NCBI GenBank assembly: GCA_021294835.1
Contig: JAJTDF010000038.1
Location: 1-40,359, forward strand
Length of the DNA: 40,359 bases
DNA from: Planctomycetaceae bacterium
GTDB taxonomy: Bacteria; Planctomycetota; Phycisphaerae; Phycisphaerales; UBA1924
Direction: 5' to 3'
Position numbers and translations under genes: made by a program
In this document: one piece after another, positions 17,801 to 27,000 of the stretch
Numbering within the stretch: position 1 is the first letter of the stretch
Layout of the letters: every line of letters starts with the position of its first letter
The notes under the pieces: model-generated
Seen by the model: only the letters and a program-made list of their open reading frames with translations
Database searches by the model: none
Told to the model about the DNA's origin: nothing

Positions 17801-18229
17801 TCACCCCACCCCGCCCGCACGCAGCCTGGCGCTCGCCTCCGCCGCCGACAGCCCCTCGACCACAAACACCTTCAGCGGGTTGGCTCCGTCGCTGCTCAGC
17901 CGTACGCGCCCCGCCTGCACCCCCAGTGCCGCCGCCAGCACGCGGCCCACCGCTGCATTGGCCCGCCCATCCTCCGGCGGCGCCGCCACCCGCACCTTCA
18001 GCCGATCCCCCAATAGACCCGCCACCTCATCCCGCCTCGCTCCCGGCACCGCCTTCACCCACACCGCCGCCCCCTCTGCCGACGCCCGAACGCACGCCAA
18101 GATCGCTGCCTCGACGCCGCTGCCCGAGGTCGGCGGAGTGGGGGGTGCAGAAGGGAGTGCAGAAGGCGGTGAAGTGGGGGGCGTGGGGCCATGCCCCGCC
18201 GGCTCGTTCCCGCGTTGCCGTCGTTTCAT
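17801..18229 (-). CDS. DUF167 / YggU family protein
   Basis: 142 residues. After a Pro/Ser-rich N-terminus (residues 1-38) comes the compact DUF167 domain: AVWVKAVPGARRDEVAGL, LKVRVAAPPEDGRANAAV and LGVQAGRVRLSSDGANPLK. The family is small, widely conserved and without an agreed function. It is first in an operon with mntR and the alpha/beta hydrolase, transcribed leftward and divergent from the TIGR03790-type gene. The N-terminal low-complexity segment is encoded by short repeated GTGCAGAAGG-like words. Confidence 0.85.
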   Translation of the reverse strand: MKRRQRGNEPAGHGPTPPTSPPSALPSAPPTPPTSGSGVEAAILACVRASAEGAAVWVKAVPGARRDEVAGLLGDRLKVRVAAPPEDGRANAAVGRVLAAALGVQAGRVRLSSDGANPLKVFVVEGLSAAEASARLRAGGVG

Positions 18230-18287
18230 TGCCGCCTCCGTTTGCCCACCTTCTCATCGCCCGGGGCCCGTCCAGCGTCCGCTTTGC

Positions 18288-18315
18288 TTGTCGGCCGCTG
18301 CAAGGGGGGTACATT
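18288..18315 (+). promoter_or_regulatory. Promoter candidate for the TIGR03790-type gene
   Basis: TTGTCG and TACATT are separated by 16 bp. Transcription would start near 18322, about 45 bp before the GTG start at 18367. Both hexamers are only moderate matches. Confidence 0.35.
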
Positions 18316-18366
18316 GTCTTTCGTCCACCGTATCTCCGCCCCCTGTGCCTTCGGAGTTCTCGGTCC

Positions 18367-20073
18367 GTGCGTTTCCGCCCCGCCAATCTGCTCGTCCGCG
18401 TCCTGGCCGGGGCCGGCTCGCTCGCTCTGGCCGCCTCCGCCTCGGCCCAACTCCGGCCCGATCAGGTTTTGGTTGTCTACGACAGCCGCATCCCCGACTC
18501 CCTCGCTGTTGCCGAGCACTACGCCGGCTCGGCCGCGGTTCCCGGCGGGCTGGGCAATCTCCCCGGCACCCGCCCCGGCGTCCGCGTGGTGGATCTCGCC
18601 TCGCTCGGCGGTGTCGTGCAATCCGCCGCCACCATCTCCCGCTCCGCCTTCAACCTCCATATTCGCGACCGCCTCCGCACCCATCTGGCCGCGACCGATG
18701 CCCCGGGCGGCGGCGGCTCCACCAACGGCGGCGCCATCCGCTGCCTGGTGCTGACCAAGGGCCTGCCGCACCGCATTCTCCAATCCAACAACGCCAACGT
18801 CGGCGACAACCCCTCCCTCGCTGGCAACACGCTGGGCGCTGCGAACTACAACAGTGCCGCCTTGGATGCCGAACTGGTCCTGCTGTGGCAGAACCTCGAT
18901 GCCGGCGAGAACAACGGCCCGGCGGATTCCCCCGCCGACGGCTTTGTCGTCAACCCCTATTGGCGACAGACCCTGCCCATCGAAGCGTGGCGCACGCGCT
19001 TCCGCCGCAACGCCAAGACCTTCTCCGCGCCCACCACCACGCCCGCTGCCGGCCCCGGCATTCTCTGGTCTGCCAGCCTCACGAACCCGACGCTCGCCCC
19101 GCCGCCCAACGCCCTGACCCCCGGCGACATCTACCTCGTCTCGCGCCTCGACGGCCACACCGTTGCCGACGTCCGCGCCCTGCTGGATCGCTCCGCCGGC
19201 CCGGCCATCCCGGTGAACGTCGATGCCGCGGGCTTCATCCTGGATGAGTCCAACTCCGACGGCGTCCTGAGCCCGATCAACTCCGCCGAGTTTGACACCG
19301 GCGGCTTCTCGCTGATCTGGAACGGCGACGACTACGAACAGGCCCGCGACACCCTTCTGGCCGACCGCCGCTTCGCGCCCGCCAACGTTCGCTACGACCG
19401 CTTCGCCAACAAGAACAACTTCCTTGTCGGCTCGCGCATCAGTTACGGTGGCCAGGGCCTGATCGTCGATGCCCCCGCGGCACCTCTCCCGGTCATTCTG
19501 CTGGCCAGTTACGGCTCCAACCACGAGGGAACAGCCCCCGGCGACGATGTCTCCACCTCGCCGAACGTCCGCACCACCTACGCCGAGAGCTTCACCTACG
19601 CGCCCGGGGCGGTGTTCAACACCATGGAGAGCTACAACGGTCGCCAGTTCAACAACGTCGAGGCCGGCGGGGTGCCGCAGGAGCAGGCGGCCGACTTCAT
19701 TGCCGCCGGGGGCTCCTTTGCCATCGGCAACGTCTTCGAGCCCTTCACGCTGACCGTCCCGGACAACGACGCGCTGGTCAAAGCCTGGCACCTGGGCAAC
19801 CTCTCCTGGGCTGAGGCCGCGTTCAGCAGCCTGCCCGTGCTCTCGTTCCAGCAGATCGTCATCGGCGACCCGCTCGCCCGCCTGGCCCGCTCCAGCGAGG
19901 ACCGCGACGCCGACGCCCGCCTGAGCGTCGACGACCTGTACTCGATGAACCAGACCCCGGCCGACATCAACCGCTCCGGCGTCGCTGATGACGCTGACCG
20001 CGCCCTGGTCGAGCGCGCCGTCCGCTCGTCACGCGACGCCGACATGCGCAGCGGATCGCTGCAACGTCCCTGA
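18367..20073 (+). CDS. Secreted TIGR03790-type protein with dockerin-like C-terminus
   Basis: A 568-residue exported protein. The signal peptide is LLVRVLAGAGSLALAASASA. The mature region has the conserved pattern of the TIGR03790 family: RPDQVLVVYDSRIPDSLAVAE near the start, CLVLTKGLPHRI, FNTMESYNGR and AIGNVFEPFTLTVPDN. No enzymatic activity is known for this family. The last 60 residues (DRDADARLSVDDLY and DINRSGVADDADRALV) look like two calcium-binding dockerin or EF-hand loops, common in planctomycete secreted proteins. The start GTG 18367 gives a normal signal peptide; upstream in-frame sequence overlaps the DUF167 gene. It ends 17 bp from the convergent agmatinase. Confidence 0.78.
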   Translation: MRFRPANLLVRVLAGAGSLALAASASAQLRPDQVLVVYDSRIPDSLAVAEHYAGSAAVPGGLGNLPGTRPGVRVVDLASLGGVVQSAATISRSAFNLHIRDRLRTHLAATDAPGGGGSTNGGAIRCLVLTKGLPHRILQSNNANVGDNPSLAGNTLGAANYNSAALDAELVLLWQNLDAGENNGPADSPADGFVVNPYWRQTLPIEAWRTRFRRNAKTFSAPTTTPAAGPGILWSASLTNPTLAPPPNALTPGDIYLVSRLDGHTVADVRALLDRSAGPAIPVNVDAAGFILDESNSDGVLSPINSAEFDTGGFSLIWNGDDYEQARDTLLADRRFAPANVRYDRFANKNNFLVGSRISYGGQGLIVDAPAAPLPVILLASYGSNHEGTAPGDDVSTSPNVRTTYAESFTYAPGAVFNTMESYNGRQFNNVEAGGVPQEQAADFIAAGGSFAIGNVFEPFTLTVPDNDALVKAWHLGNLSWAEAAFSSLPVLSFQQIVIGDPLARLARSSEDRDADARLSVDDLYSMNQTPADINRSGVADDADRALVERAVRSSRDADMRSGSLQRP

Positions 20074-20090
20074 CGGTGTGAACTTCGCGG

Positions 20091-21248
20091 TCAGCGACCT
20101 GCCGTTGCGCAGGCGGCGCCGCACAGCTTGTACAGCACCCGAGCTCCCACGCTCTGGTCGATCGGCGGATCCGACTCGTTCGGTCCCGGGCACACCTCTA
20201 CAAGGTCAAAGCCCACCACCCGCCGCCCGCTTTCCGCCAGCATCTTCAAGGCCAGGGCCGCCTGCGAGAAGCTCAGCCCGCCCGGCACCGGCGTGCCCGT
20301 GTGCGGGCAGAGCGCCGGCTCCAGCGCATCAATGTCAAAGCTCACGTACACGTTCGCCGGCAAGGCGTCAATCGCCCGCTTGACGACCGCCTTGAAGTTC
20401 CCCCCGCTGTTGATCTCATCGGCGATGTCCTGGTCGTAGAGCACCACCACCCGCCCGCCGCTGTCGTCCGCCACCGCCCGCTCGGCAGCGCAGTAGTCGC
20501 GGATGCCCAGTTGCACCAGCCGGCTCACCCCCGGGCACTCCTTGAGCACGTTGAACATCACCGACGCGTGCGAGTAGGTGAAGCCCTCGAACGCGTCCCG
20601 AAGGTCCATGTGGGCATCAAAGTGCAGAATCCCCAGCCCCTTTTCGCCCTTGGTGCCCTTGGCTCCCTTGCCACCGGTCACATGCTCGGCGCATGCCTTG
20701 ATCGCCCCCAGCGGCGTGCTGTGATCGCCACCCAGAAGCCCGGGGATCTTCCCCTCCGCCAGCACCGCCGCCGTGCGCTCGTAGACGTGCTGGTTCACCT
20801 CGGCGCTCGCCGCGTTCACCTTGTCCAGCGCCTTGCGCAGCCGCTTGCCCCCGTTCTCGATGCCGCCCGCGGCGATGATCGGCTCGGCCAAAGCCCTGGC
20901 CTCGCGGCTCAACTTGCGGATCCGGCCCTTGGGCTTGTCCATGAACAGCCCGTGCTTCCAGACATCGCCAAACTGGTGGTCGAGCAGGTCCACCTGCATG
21001 GAGGCCTCGAACACCGCATCCGGCCCGGCGCTGGCTCCGCCGCCATAACTGGTCGTCGCGTCGAACTCCACCGGCGTGATGACGATCCGCGACTGCTCCC
21101 GGGTGCACGAGAGTCCGAAGATGCCCGCTCCGGGGGCCGCGGCGGCGTTCGGGTCAAACCCCGCCGGCGGAGCGTCTGCCGCCACATCCGCCTTGCCCGA
21201 GGTCTTCACCTTGCCGCCCGAAACGTCTTTGCCTTTGCTGCTGCTCAT
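20091..21248 (-). CDS. speB: Agmatinase / arginase-family ureohydrolase
   Basis: Binuclear manganese ureohydrolase, which cleaves agmatine to putrescine and urea or a related guanidino substrate. Metal-binding motifs are present: GGDHS, FDAHMDLRDAFEG and SFDIDALEPALCPHTGTPVPGG. The length (385) exceeds the usual ~300 because of a low-complexity N-terminus (about 35 residues) and a Gly/Lys-rich insertion after the GGDHS region (GGKGAKGTKGEKG) that is probably a surface loop. ATG 21248 is taken as the start; an upstream ATG at 21308 is not supported. Agmatinase versus formimidoylglutamase or guanidinobutyrase cannot be decided by eye. The gene stands alone. Confidence 0.88.
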   Translation of the reverse strand: MSSSKGKDVSGGKVKTSGKADVAADAPPAGFDPNAAAAPGAGIFGLSCTREQSRIVITPVEFDATTSYGGGASAGPDAVFEASMQVDLLDHQFGDVWKHGLFMDKPKGRIRKLSREARALAEPIIAAGGIENGGKRLRKALDKVNAASAEVNQHVYERTAAVLAEGKIPGLLGGDHSTPLGAIKACAEHVTGGKGAKGTKGEKGLGILHFDAHMDLRDAFEGFTYSHASVMFNVLKECPGVSRLVQLGIRDYCAAERAVADDSGGRVVVLYDQDIADEINSGGNFKAVVKRAIDALPANVYVSFDIDALEPALCPHTGTPVPGGLSFSQAALALKMLAESGRRVVGFDLVEVCPGPNESDPPIDQSVGARVLYKLCGAACATAGR

Positions 21249-21317
21249 GGCCGAGATTAGGCCGCCGCACCCGCACCATTCGGCCCCGATTCGGCCCAGT
21301 TGTGTCAATCCTGCTCG

Positions 21318-22001
21318 TCACTTTGTCGCTGGGTCCGATGGCAGCTTTGCAGTTTCAGCCCGCCCGCACTCGCTGCACCTCCGCATCCGTTGCTCATCCG
21401 CCGGGCCCAGTGCATACCCGCACCGCAGGCACTGCCCTGCCACCAGCCGCCTGGCCCGCCGCCGCCGCCGCCAGGCCACCCACGCCGCGGGCACGCCGCC
21501 GGCGCCGATCACCATCGACCACGGCAGCGACACGATCTGCGCATCTTCACCCTGCCGGCTCTGCTCAATCAGCCCCAGCCCGCCTGCCTGCCAGTCGGTC
21601 AGCGATCCCCATCGCCACGCCACCACGCGGTCCGCCCGCAGGTGCACGCCCTGCATGCTCGAGCCCTCCCACCCGCCATAGGTCTCCCACTGGCTCAGTC
21701 CGGCCCGGTCGGACGAGTAACTGGTGTACCGGCTCACCCCCAGCAGCAGCACGCCCGAGTTGCTGGTGACAAAGACCCGCCCGGCGACAAACCGCCACAG
21801 GCTCTCGCGTGGCGCTGGCTCAACGAACCACCCCAGCCCGTAGCCGCCGTGGTCCAGCCAGCCCGCACTTCGCACCCACATCCCCACCCCGCCCACGCTT
21901 ACCAGCGTGCCCAGCGCGAGCACGGCTGTTCCCAGCCGCCGCGGCCACCGTCTGGCTGGCGTGCCCGCCCGCACCGTGCTTTGGGCCGATTCACCGATCA
22001 C
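21318..22001 (-). CDS. Two-helix membrane protein with C-terminal zinc ribbon (paralogue A)
   Basis: 227 residues with one helix near residues 22-42 (GTAVLALGTLVSVGGVGMWV) and a second near 170-185, separated by an extracytoplasmic domain. The tail carries CLRCGYAL and CSECG, a likely cytoplasmic zinc ribbon frequently found in planctomycete proteins. It shares its layout and many residues (MWVRS, SSGVLLLG, the SLTDWQ/SITDWQ pair) with the next gene upstream, so the two arose by tandem duplication. Translation probably starts at GTG 22001. Function unknown; tdh and both paralogues look like one transcription unit. Confidence 0.7.
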   Translation of the reverse strand: MIGESAQSTVRAGTPARRWPRRLGTAVLALGTLVSVGGVGMWVRSAGWLDHGGYGLGWFVEPAPRESLWRFVAGRVFVTSNSGVLLLGVSRYTSYSSDRAGLSQWETYGGWEGSSMQGVHLRADRVVAWRWGSLTDWQAGGLGLIEQSRQGEDAQIVSLPWSMVIGAGGVPAAWVAWRRRRRARRLVAGQCLRCGYALGPADEQRMRRCSECGRAETAKLPSDPATK

Positions 22002-22047
22002 TGTTCACGATAGGCCCAAACCAGCTCCTCCCACCCTCCACCGCCGG

Positions 22048-22683
22048 TCACGTCCGCTTCGGCCCCTCCGCCACCCAGCCGCACTCGCTGCACCGCCGCA
22101 CACCCCGCACGTCCGCCGCCCCCAGCGGGTAGTCGCACGCCTCGCACTGGGTGAGCACGATGGGCTGGCCCGGCCTTCGCCGCAGCCACACTACCACCGC
22201 AGCGGGCGCGCCGAACAGGCCCATGACCAGCGCCCACGGAATGACCACCGCTTGACAACTGTGGGTAAAGACGCCCAGCCCCCACATCTGCCAGTCTGTT
22301 ATCGACGCAAAGAACACGTTATCCAGTTGCGTTCGCGCCAGAAGTGTCACGGGCAAACTCAAGACCTCCGGCCCGTTGGTGTAGTTCTCGATAAGTTCAG
22401 GCCGCCTTTGCGTATGCCAGCCTTCGGACTCACCGCGTCCGAGGATCAGCACGCCCGAACTACTCAGCACGTAGAGGCGCTCGCCCGGCATCCCAGACGC
22501 CATGCCCCATGGCGGCACCTGCGGGGCCGGGGCCGCCCCGACCCTGTACGCCACCTGATCCAGCCACACCTCACTCCGCACCCACATCCCCGCGCTCACC
22601 ACGCTCCCCAGCGTGCCGATCACCAGCACCGCCGTCCCCAGCCGCTGCCGCCACCGCCTCAGCCTCGCCCGCCGCCGGCTCAT
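22048..22683 (-). CDS. Two-helix membrane protein with C-terminal zinc ribbon (paralogue B)
   Basis: 211 residues. A basic N-terminus is followed by a helix (LGTAVLVIGTLGSVVSAGMW), an extracytoplasmic domain with SSSGVLILG, a second helix (VIPWALVMGLFGAPAAVVVW), then CEACDYPL...CSECG. It is a tandem relative of the adjacent gene. The ATG start overlaps the TGA stop of the threonine dehydrogenase gene (ATGA), and 46 bp separate it from paralogue A. No catalytic residues are apparent. A role in sensing or assembly at the membrane is possible but unproven. Confidence 0.75.
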   Translation of the reverse strand: MSRRRARLRRWRQRLGTAVLVIGTLGSVVSAGMWVRSEVWLDQVAYRVGAAPAPQVPPWGMASGMPGERLYVLSSSGVLILGRGESEGWHTQRRPELIENYTNGPEVLSLPVTLLARTQLDNVFFASITDWQMWGLGVFTHSCQAVVIPWALVMGLFGAPAAVVVWLRRRPGQPIVLTQCEACDYPLGAADVRGVRRCSECGWVAEGPKRT

Positions 22684-23771
22684 GCGTTCACGCTCAGCAC
22701 CACCTTGATGCCCTCGCCGCTCTGCATCAGCCGGAAGCCGGTGGCGAAGTCCTCCATGGGCAGATCGTGGGTGATGATCTCATCCAACTGCAGCCGCCCG
22801 CCCAGCAGCAGTTCCTCCATCTGGTACCAGGTCTCGAACATCTTCCGCCCGTTGATGCCCAGCACCCGCGCCGCCTTGAACACAATGTGGTTGGTCAGAT
22901 CAAACGTGAACGGCATCGATGGGATGCCCAGCAGCGCCGCCGTTCCGCCCATCCGCAGCGCGGTGAAGCCGTCGTTGATGGCCGCGGGGTGGCCTGACAT
23001 CTCCAGCAGCACGTCCGGCCCGTCCCCCCGGGTGGCCTTGCGGATCTCGTTGATCCACTCCGGCGTCGCCGGCGTGACCGCACCCGCGCGGCCCGAGGGC
23101 TCGCGGGGCGGCGGCGGCACATAGGTGTTGAACGCTTCGGTCGCCCCCAGCCGCTTGGCCAGCGCCAGCCGCTGCGGGTTCACGTCGGTCACGAAGATGC
23201 GGCTTGCCCCGGCCGCCTTGGCCACTGTCACCGCCATCAGCCCGATGATCCCCACCCCGGTGATCAGCACCGCTTTGGCCGAAACGTCGGCCGCCATCAC
23301 GGTGTGCACCGCGTTGCCCAGCGGGTCGAGCACCGCCGCCACCTTGTCGGGGATGCTGGGGTGCACCGGCCAGACGTTCTCCTCCGGCACGCAGACGTAA
23401 TCTGCAAAGCAGCCGTCGCGGTCCACGCCGAGGATCTTCATGCTCTCGGCGATGTGGGCGTTGCCGGTGCGGGCGTTGTAGCCGGTCCCCGGCGAGATGT
23501 GACCCTCCGCCGACACCCGCTGGCCGACCTGGTAGCGCGTGACCGCCGAGCCGACCTTCTCGATGATGCCGACGAACTCGTGCCCGGTGACGATGCCCAC
23601 GGGGATTCGCGACGCGGCCCAGGCATCCCACTCCCAGATGTGCCGGTCGGTCCCGCAGATGCCCGCCTTGCGAACGCGGATCAGCACGTCCCGGGGCCCC
23701 GGCTCCGGCACCGCCCGCGCCGCATCCAGCCGCAGTTCCGGACCGGCGGTGTGCTTGAACAACGCCCGCAT
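22680..23771 (-). CDS. tdh: L-threonine 3-dehydrogenase-like zinc alcohol dehydrogenase
   Basis: MDR-family dehydrogenase that would oxidise L-threonine to 2-amino-3-ketobutyrate with NAD+. The catalytic zinc region is intact: GICGTD (Cys39), GHEFVG (His64/Glu65). The Rossmann motif GVGIIGLMA and FDPFGNAVHT-like LDPLGNAVHT fit Tdh closely, as do GCFADYV and INGRKMFETWYQM. The segment that in E. coli Tdh carries four structural-zinc cysteines (CGHCRNC...C) is replaced by HISPGTGYNARTGNAHIAES, with no cysteine. A 20-residue Pro-rich insertion sits at about 218-238. I took ATG 23771 as the start; an in-frame ATG at 23867 adds 32 Ser/Ala-rich residues. Another substrate is possible. Confidence 0.85.
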   Translation of the reverse strand: MRALFKHTAGPELRLDAARAVPEPGPRDVLIRVRKAGICGTDRHIWEWDAWAASRIPVGIVTGHEFVGIIEKVGSAVTRYQVGQRVSAEGHISPGTGYNARTGNAHIAESMKILGVDRDGCFADYVCVPEENVWPVHPSIPDKVAAVLDPLGNAVHTVMAADVSAKAVLITGVGIIGLMAVTVAKAAGASRIFVTDVNPQRLALAKRLGATEAFNTYVPPPPREPSGRAGAVTPATPEWINEIRKATRGDGPDVLLEMSGHPAAINDGFTALRMGGTAALLGIPSMPFTFDLTNHIVFKAARVLGINGRKMFETWYQMEELLLGGRLQLDEIITHDLPMEDFATGFRLMQSGEGIKVVLSVNA

Positions 23772-24002
23772 GGTCCGGCTCCCCGCCGGCTTGCCGGCGG
23801 TGGATGAGGAGGCGGCTGGGGGGGTCTGGATGGTGGCGGTGGCCGAAGAGGATGCAGCAGCGGTCATGCCCGCAGGGTACCCCGCTCCATGGGCCGTTTG
23901 CCCCACCCCCGGTGGTTCGGTCGCACCCCGGCTGGGGCATTCCCCCCGCCGCCCTCCCGCGGCCGCACCGGCGCACGCCCTGCGCCCGATACGCGCTGCA
24001 TC

Positions 24003-27000
24003 ATGCACCCCGGGCACCCCGTCCCTTCCCCTGACACCCTGACCCCCTTCCCGGGGTCCGACCTGTTCCTGGCCCCCGGCCCCGGTCTGACCACCCTCGC
24101 CGAGACCACCGCCTCCAACCCCATCCTGGACGCCAACCTCCGCGCCCTGGCCCGCACCTGTGCCCCGCTGGCCGTCACGCTTTCCCAGACCCAGCCGCAC
24201 CCCGGCCTGGCCTTTGTTGACACCCCCGATGGCGCCCCCGCCGGCGTGCTCACCCAGTGGGGCCTGCTCGGCCCCGGCTTCGGCGACGCCGTTGAACGCG
24301 CGCTGTGCAGCCGCAAACGCCCGCTGCATGAGGCCGCCGTGCTGGTCGAGAAGGTCACCGCCGCGTCCTGCGGCATCGCCGTGATCACCGGCTTTGCCTG
24401 CGGCTACCACGTTGCCGAGGCGGCCCGCAAGCTCGCCCACGGCGGGTTGGTGGTTGTCCTTGAGACTGACCTGCCCCTGCTCCGCGCCGTCTTTGAACGC
24501 ATCGACTGCACCGCCTGGCTCGACGGCGGCAACGTCATCGTGCTCACCGACCCTGCCGACGAGGGTGCGCTCGCTCACGCCATCAGCGGCGTGGAGCATC
24601 TGGTCGGCATGGGGGTCGCCGTCATTGACCACCCGCCCAGCAAGGCCCGCCTCGGCCCCGATGCGGCCCGGTTCGTCGACCGCTTTGTCGCCGTTGCCAA
24701 GGCCGCCCGCACGACCCTGATCACCACCCTGGCCCAAAGCAGCACCACCCTCCGCAACCTCACGCAGAACCTCGACCACTACACCGCTGCTCCCGGCATC
24801 GCCGACCTGGCCGGTGTCTGCGCCGGCCGCCCGGCCGTCGTCGTGTCCGCCGGCCCCAGCCTGCAACGCAACATGCGGCTGCTCGCCCAGCCCGGCATCG
24901 CCGAGCGTGTGGTCATCATCGCCACCCAGACCACCCTGAAGACCCTGCTGGCCGCCGGCATCCGACCCCACTTTGTCACCGCGCTGGACTTCCACGAGAT
25001 CTCCGGCCGCTTCTACCAGGGCCTGACCGAGCAGGATGTTCAGGGCATCCAACTGGTCGTCGAGCCCAAGGTCAACCCCGCCGTCACCTCCGCCTTCCCC
25101 GGCGTGATCCGCTGCTGCAACGATCCGTTTCTGGATGAACTGCTCGGGCGTGATCTGGCCCGCAACATGGGCGCCCTGCCCAGCGGGGCCACCGTCGCCC
25201 ACCTGGCGTATTACCTCGCCCGCCATCTCGGCTGCGACCCCGTCGCGTTCATCGGGCAGGATCTGGCCTTCACCGACAACCTCTACTACTCCGCCGGAGC
25301 CGCCATCCACGATGTGTGGGCTTCGGAACTTGGCCCCTTCACCACACTTGAGACCCGCGAGTGGGAACGCATCGCCCGCGCCCGCAACCTGCTCCGGACC
25401 GTCCCCTCGCACGACGGCCGCCCCGTCTACACCGACGAGCAGATGTCCACCTACCTCGTCCAGTTTCAGCGCGACTTCAAGATCGACGCCGCCCGGGGCC
25501 TCACCGTCATCGACGCGACCGAAGGCGGAGCCGTCAAGCATGGCGCCGCCCCCATGCCGCTGGCCGAGTTTCTTCGCCGCTACGTCCCCGCAGACGCACC
25601 GCCCATTCCCAGCCTTCTCCCCGCCGCCGCCGTCGGATCCGGCGATCAGGATCCTGTCGCCCGCCGTCGTGCCGTCCGTCAGCGGGTCCGCGAATTGATC
25701 TCCGATGTCCGCCGCGTCCGCACCGGCTCCGCCGAGGCCGTCAAACTGCTCCAGCAGATGCTCGAGCACCATGCCGACCAGCCCCGCGTGAACACACTCA
25801 TTGACAGGCTCGACAGCGTCCGTGCCCGCGTCACCGCGATCCGTCCTGCCTTCACGCTGGTCGAGCGGCTCAACCAGCGGGGTGTCTACAACCGCGTGCG
25901 CACCGATCGCTCCATCTACACCGACACCTCGCTGGACCCGTTTTCCGTCCAGCGCCGTCAGATCGAGCGCGACATCGCCAACATCGACAGCATCATCCAC
26001 GCGGCCGACCATCTCACCGACATCCTCGACAGCGCCGCCCGCGTCTTGGACGGCGCCCCCAAGATCACCCGCGAGGCCCTTGCTGTTGACGCCGGATTGC
26101 CCCAGGCCGGTACCGGCCCCGCCCGCCCCGCGGCGGTCATCGCCGTCGTTGCCTGCCTCACCCCCGATGCCCGCGACTGGGCCTCGCCCTTGCCTGACGG
26201 CCGCACCGCTCTGCAACTCACTCTGGCCCGGCTGCTCCGCAGCAAGCGGATCGACGGCTGCGTCGTCATCGCCGCTGATCCGCATGCCGCTCGCGCCGCC
26301 GCCGGCGCCCTCGCCGACGCCCGCGTTGGCGGCCGACCCATCACCTTCGCCTCCGCCACCCGGGGCACGCACCTTCCGTCCGATCTTCTCGCCGCCTCCG
26401 CAGCGCTCACGCCCGATCAGTGGCGGGGCGGCCCCCTCGCTCTGGCCTGCTACGACTGCCTTCTCCCCAACCTCGATGACCTGCTCGCCGCCTTGAACGC
26501 CGTCGGCCTGCCCGCCAAGGGCGACTCCGCCGCCCTTCTGGTCGGCGGCCACTGGGGCCTGATCGATCCCGCCCTGTGCGACGAGATCATCGCCCGCTAC
26601 CGCGAGGACCCTTCCGGCCACCGCCTGACCTTCAGCCAGGCCGCCCCCGGTCTGGTCGGCTGCGTGCTCGATGTCAAACTTCTGGCCGACCTGCAGCGCA
26701 CCCGCCCGTCTTCCGGCGTGCACTGCTCCGTCGGCGGCCTGCTCTCCTATGTGCCCGTCGCCCCTGCTGCCGATCCCATCGCCCGCAGCACCTGCGTTCC
26801 CGTCCCCCCGGTTGTGCGCGATGCGTTGATCGGCTGCGAACTCACGCCGGCGCGCTGCGGAGCCATCCTCACCGCCCTGCAGCAGGCTGGTGTGGATCCG
26901 CACACCGCCGACGCCAAGGCCATCGCCGGTGCCCTTACCGCCGACCGCCTGGCCGCCGCCGGCCTGCCGCCCCAGACCCTGCACCTGCACGAACAGGCTG

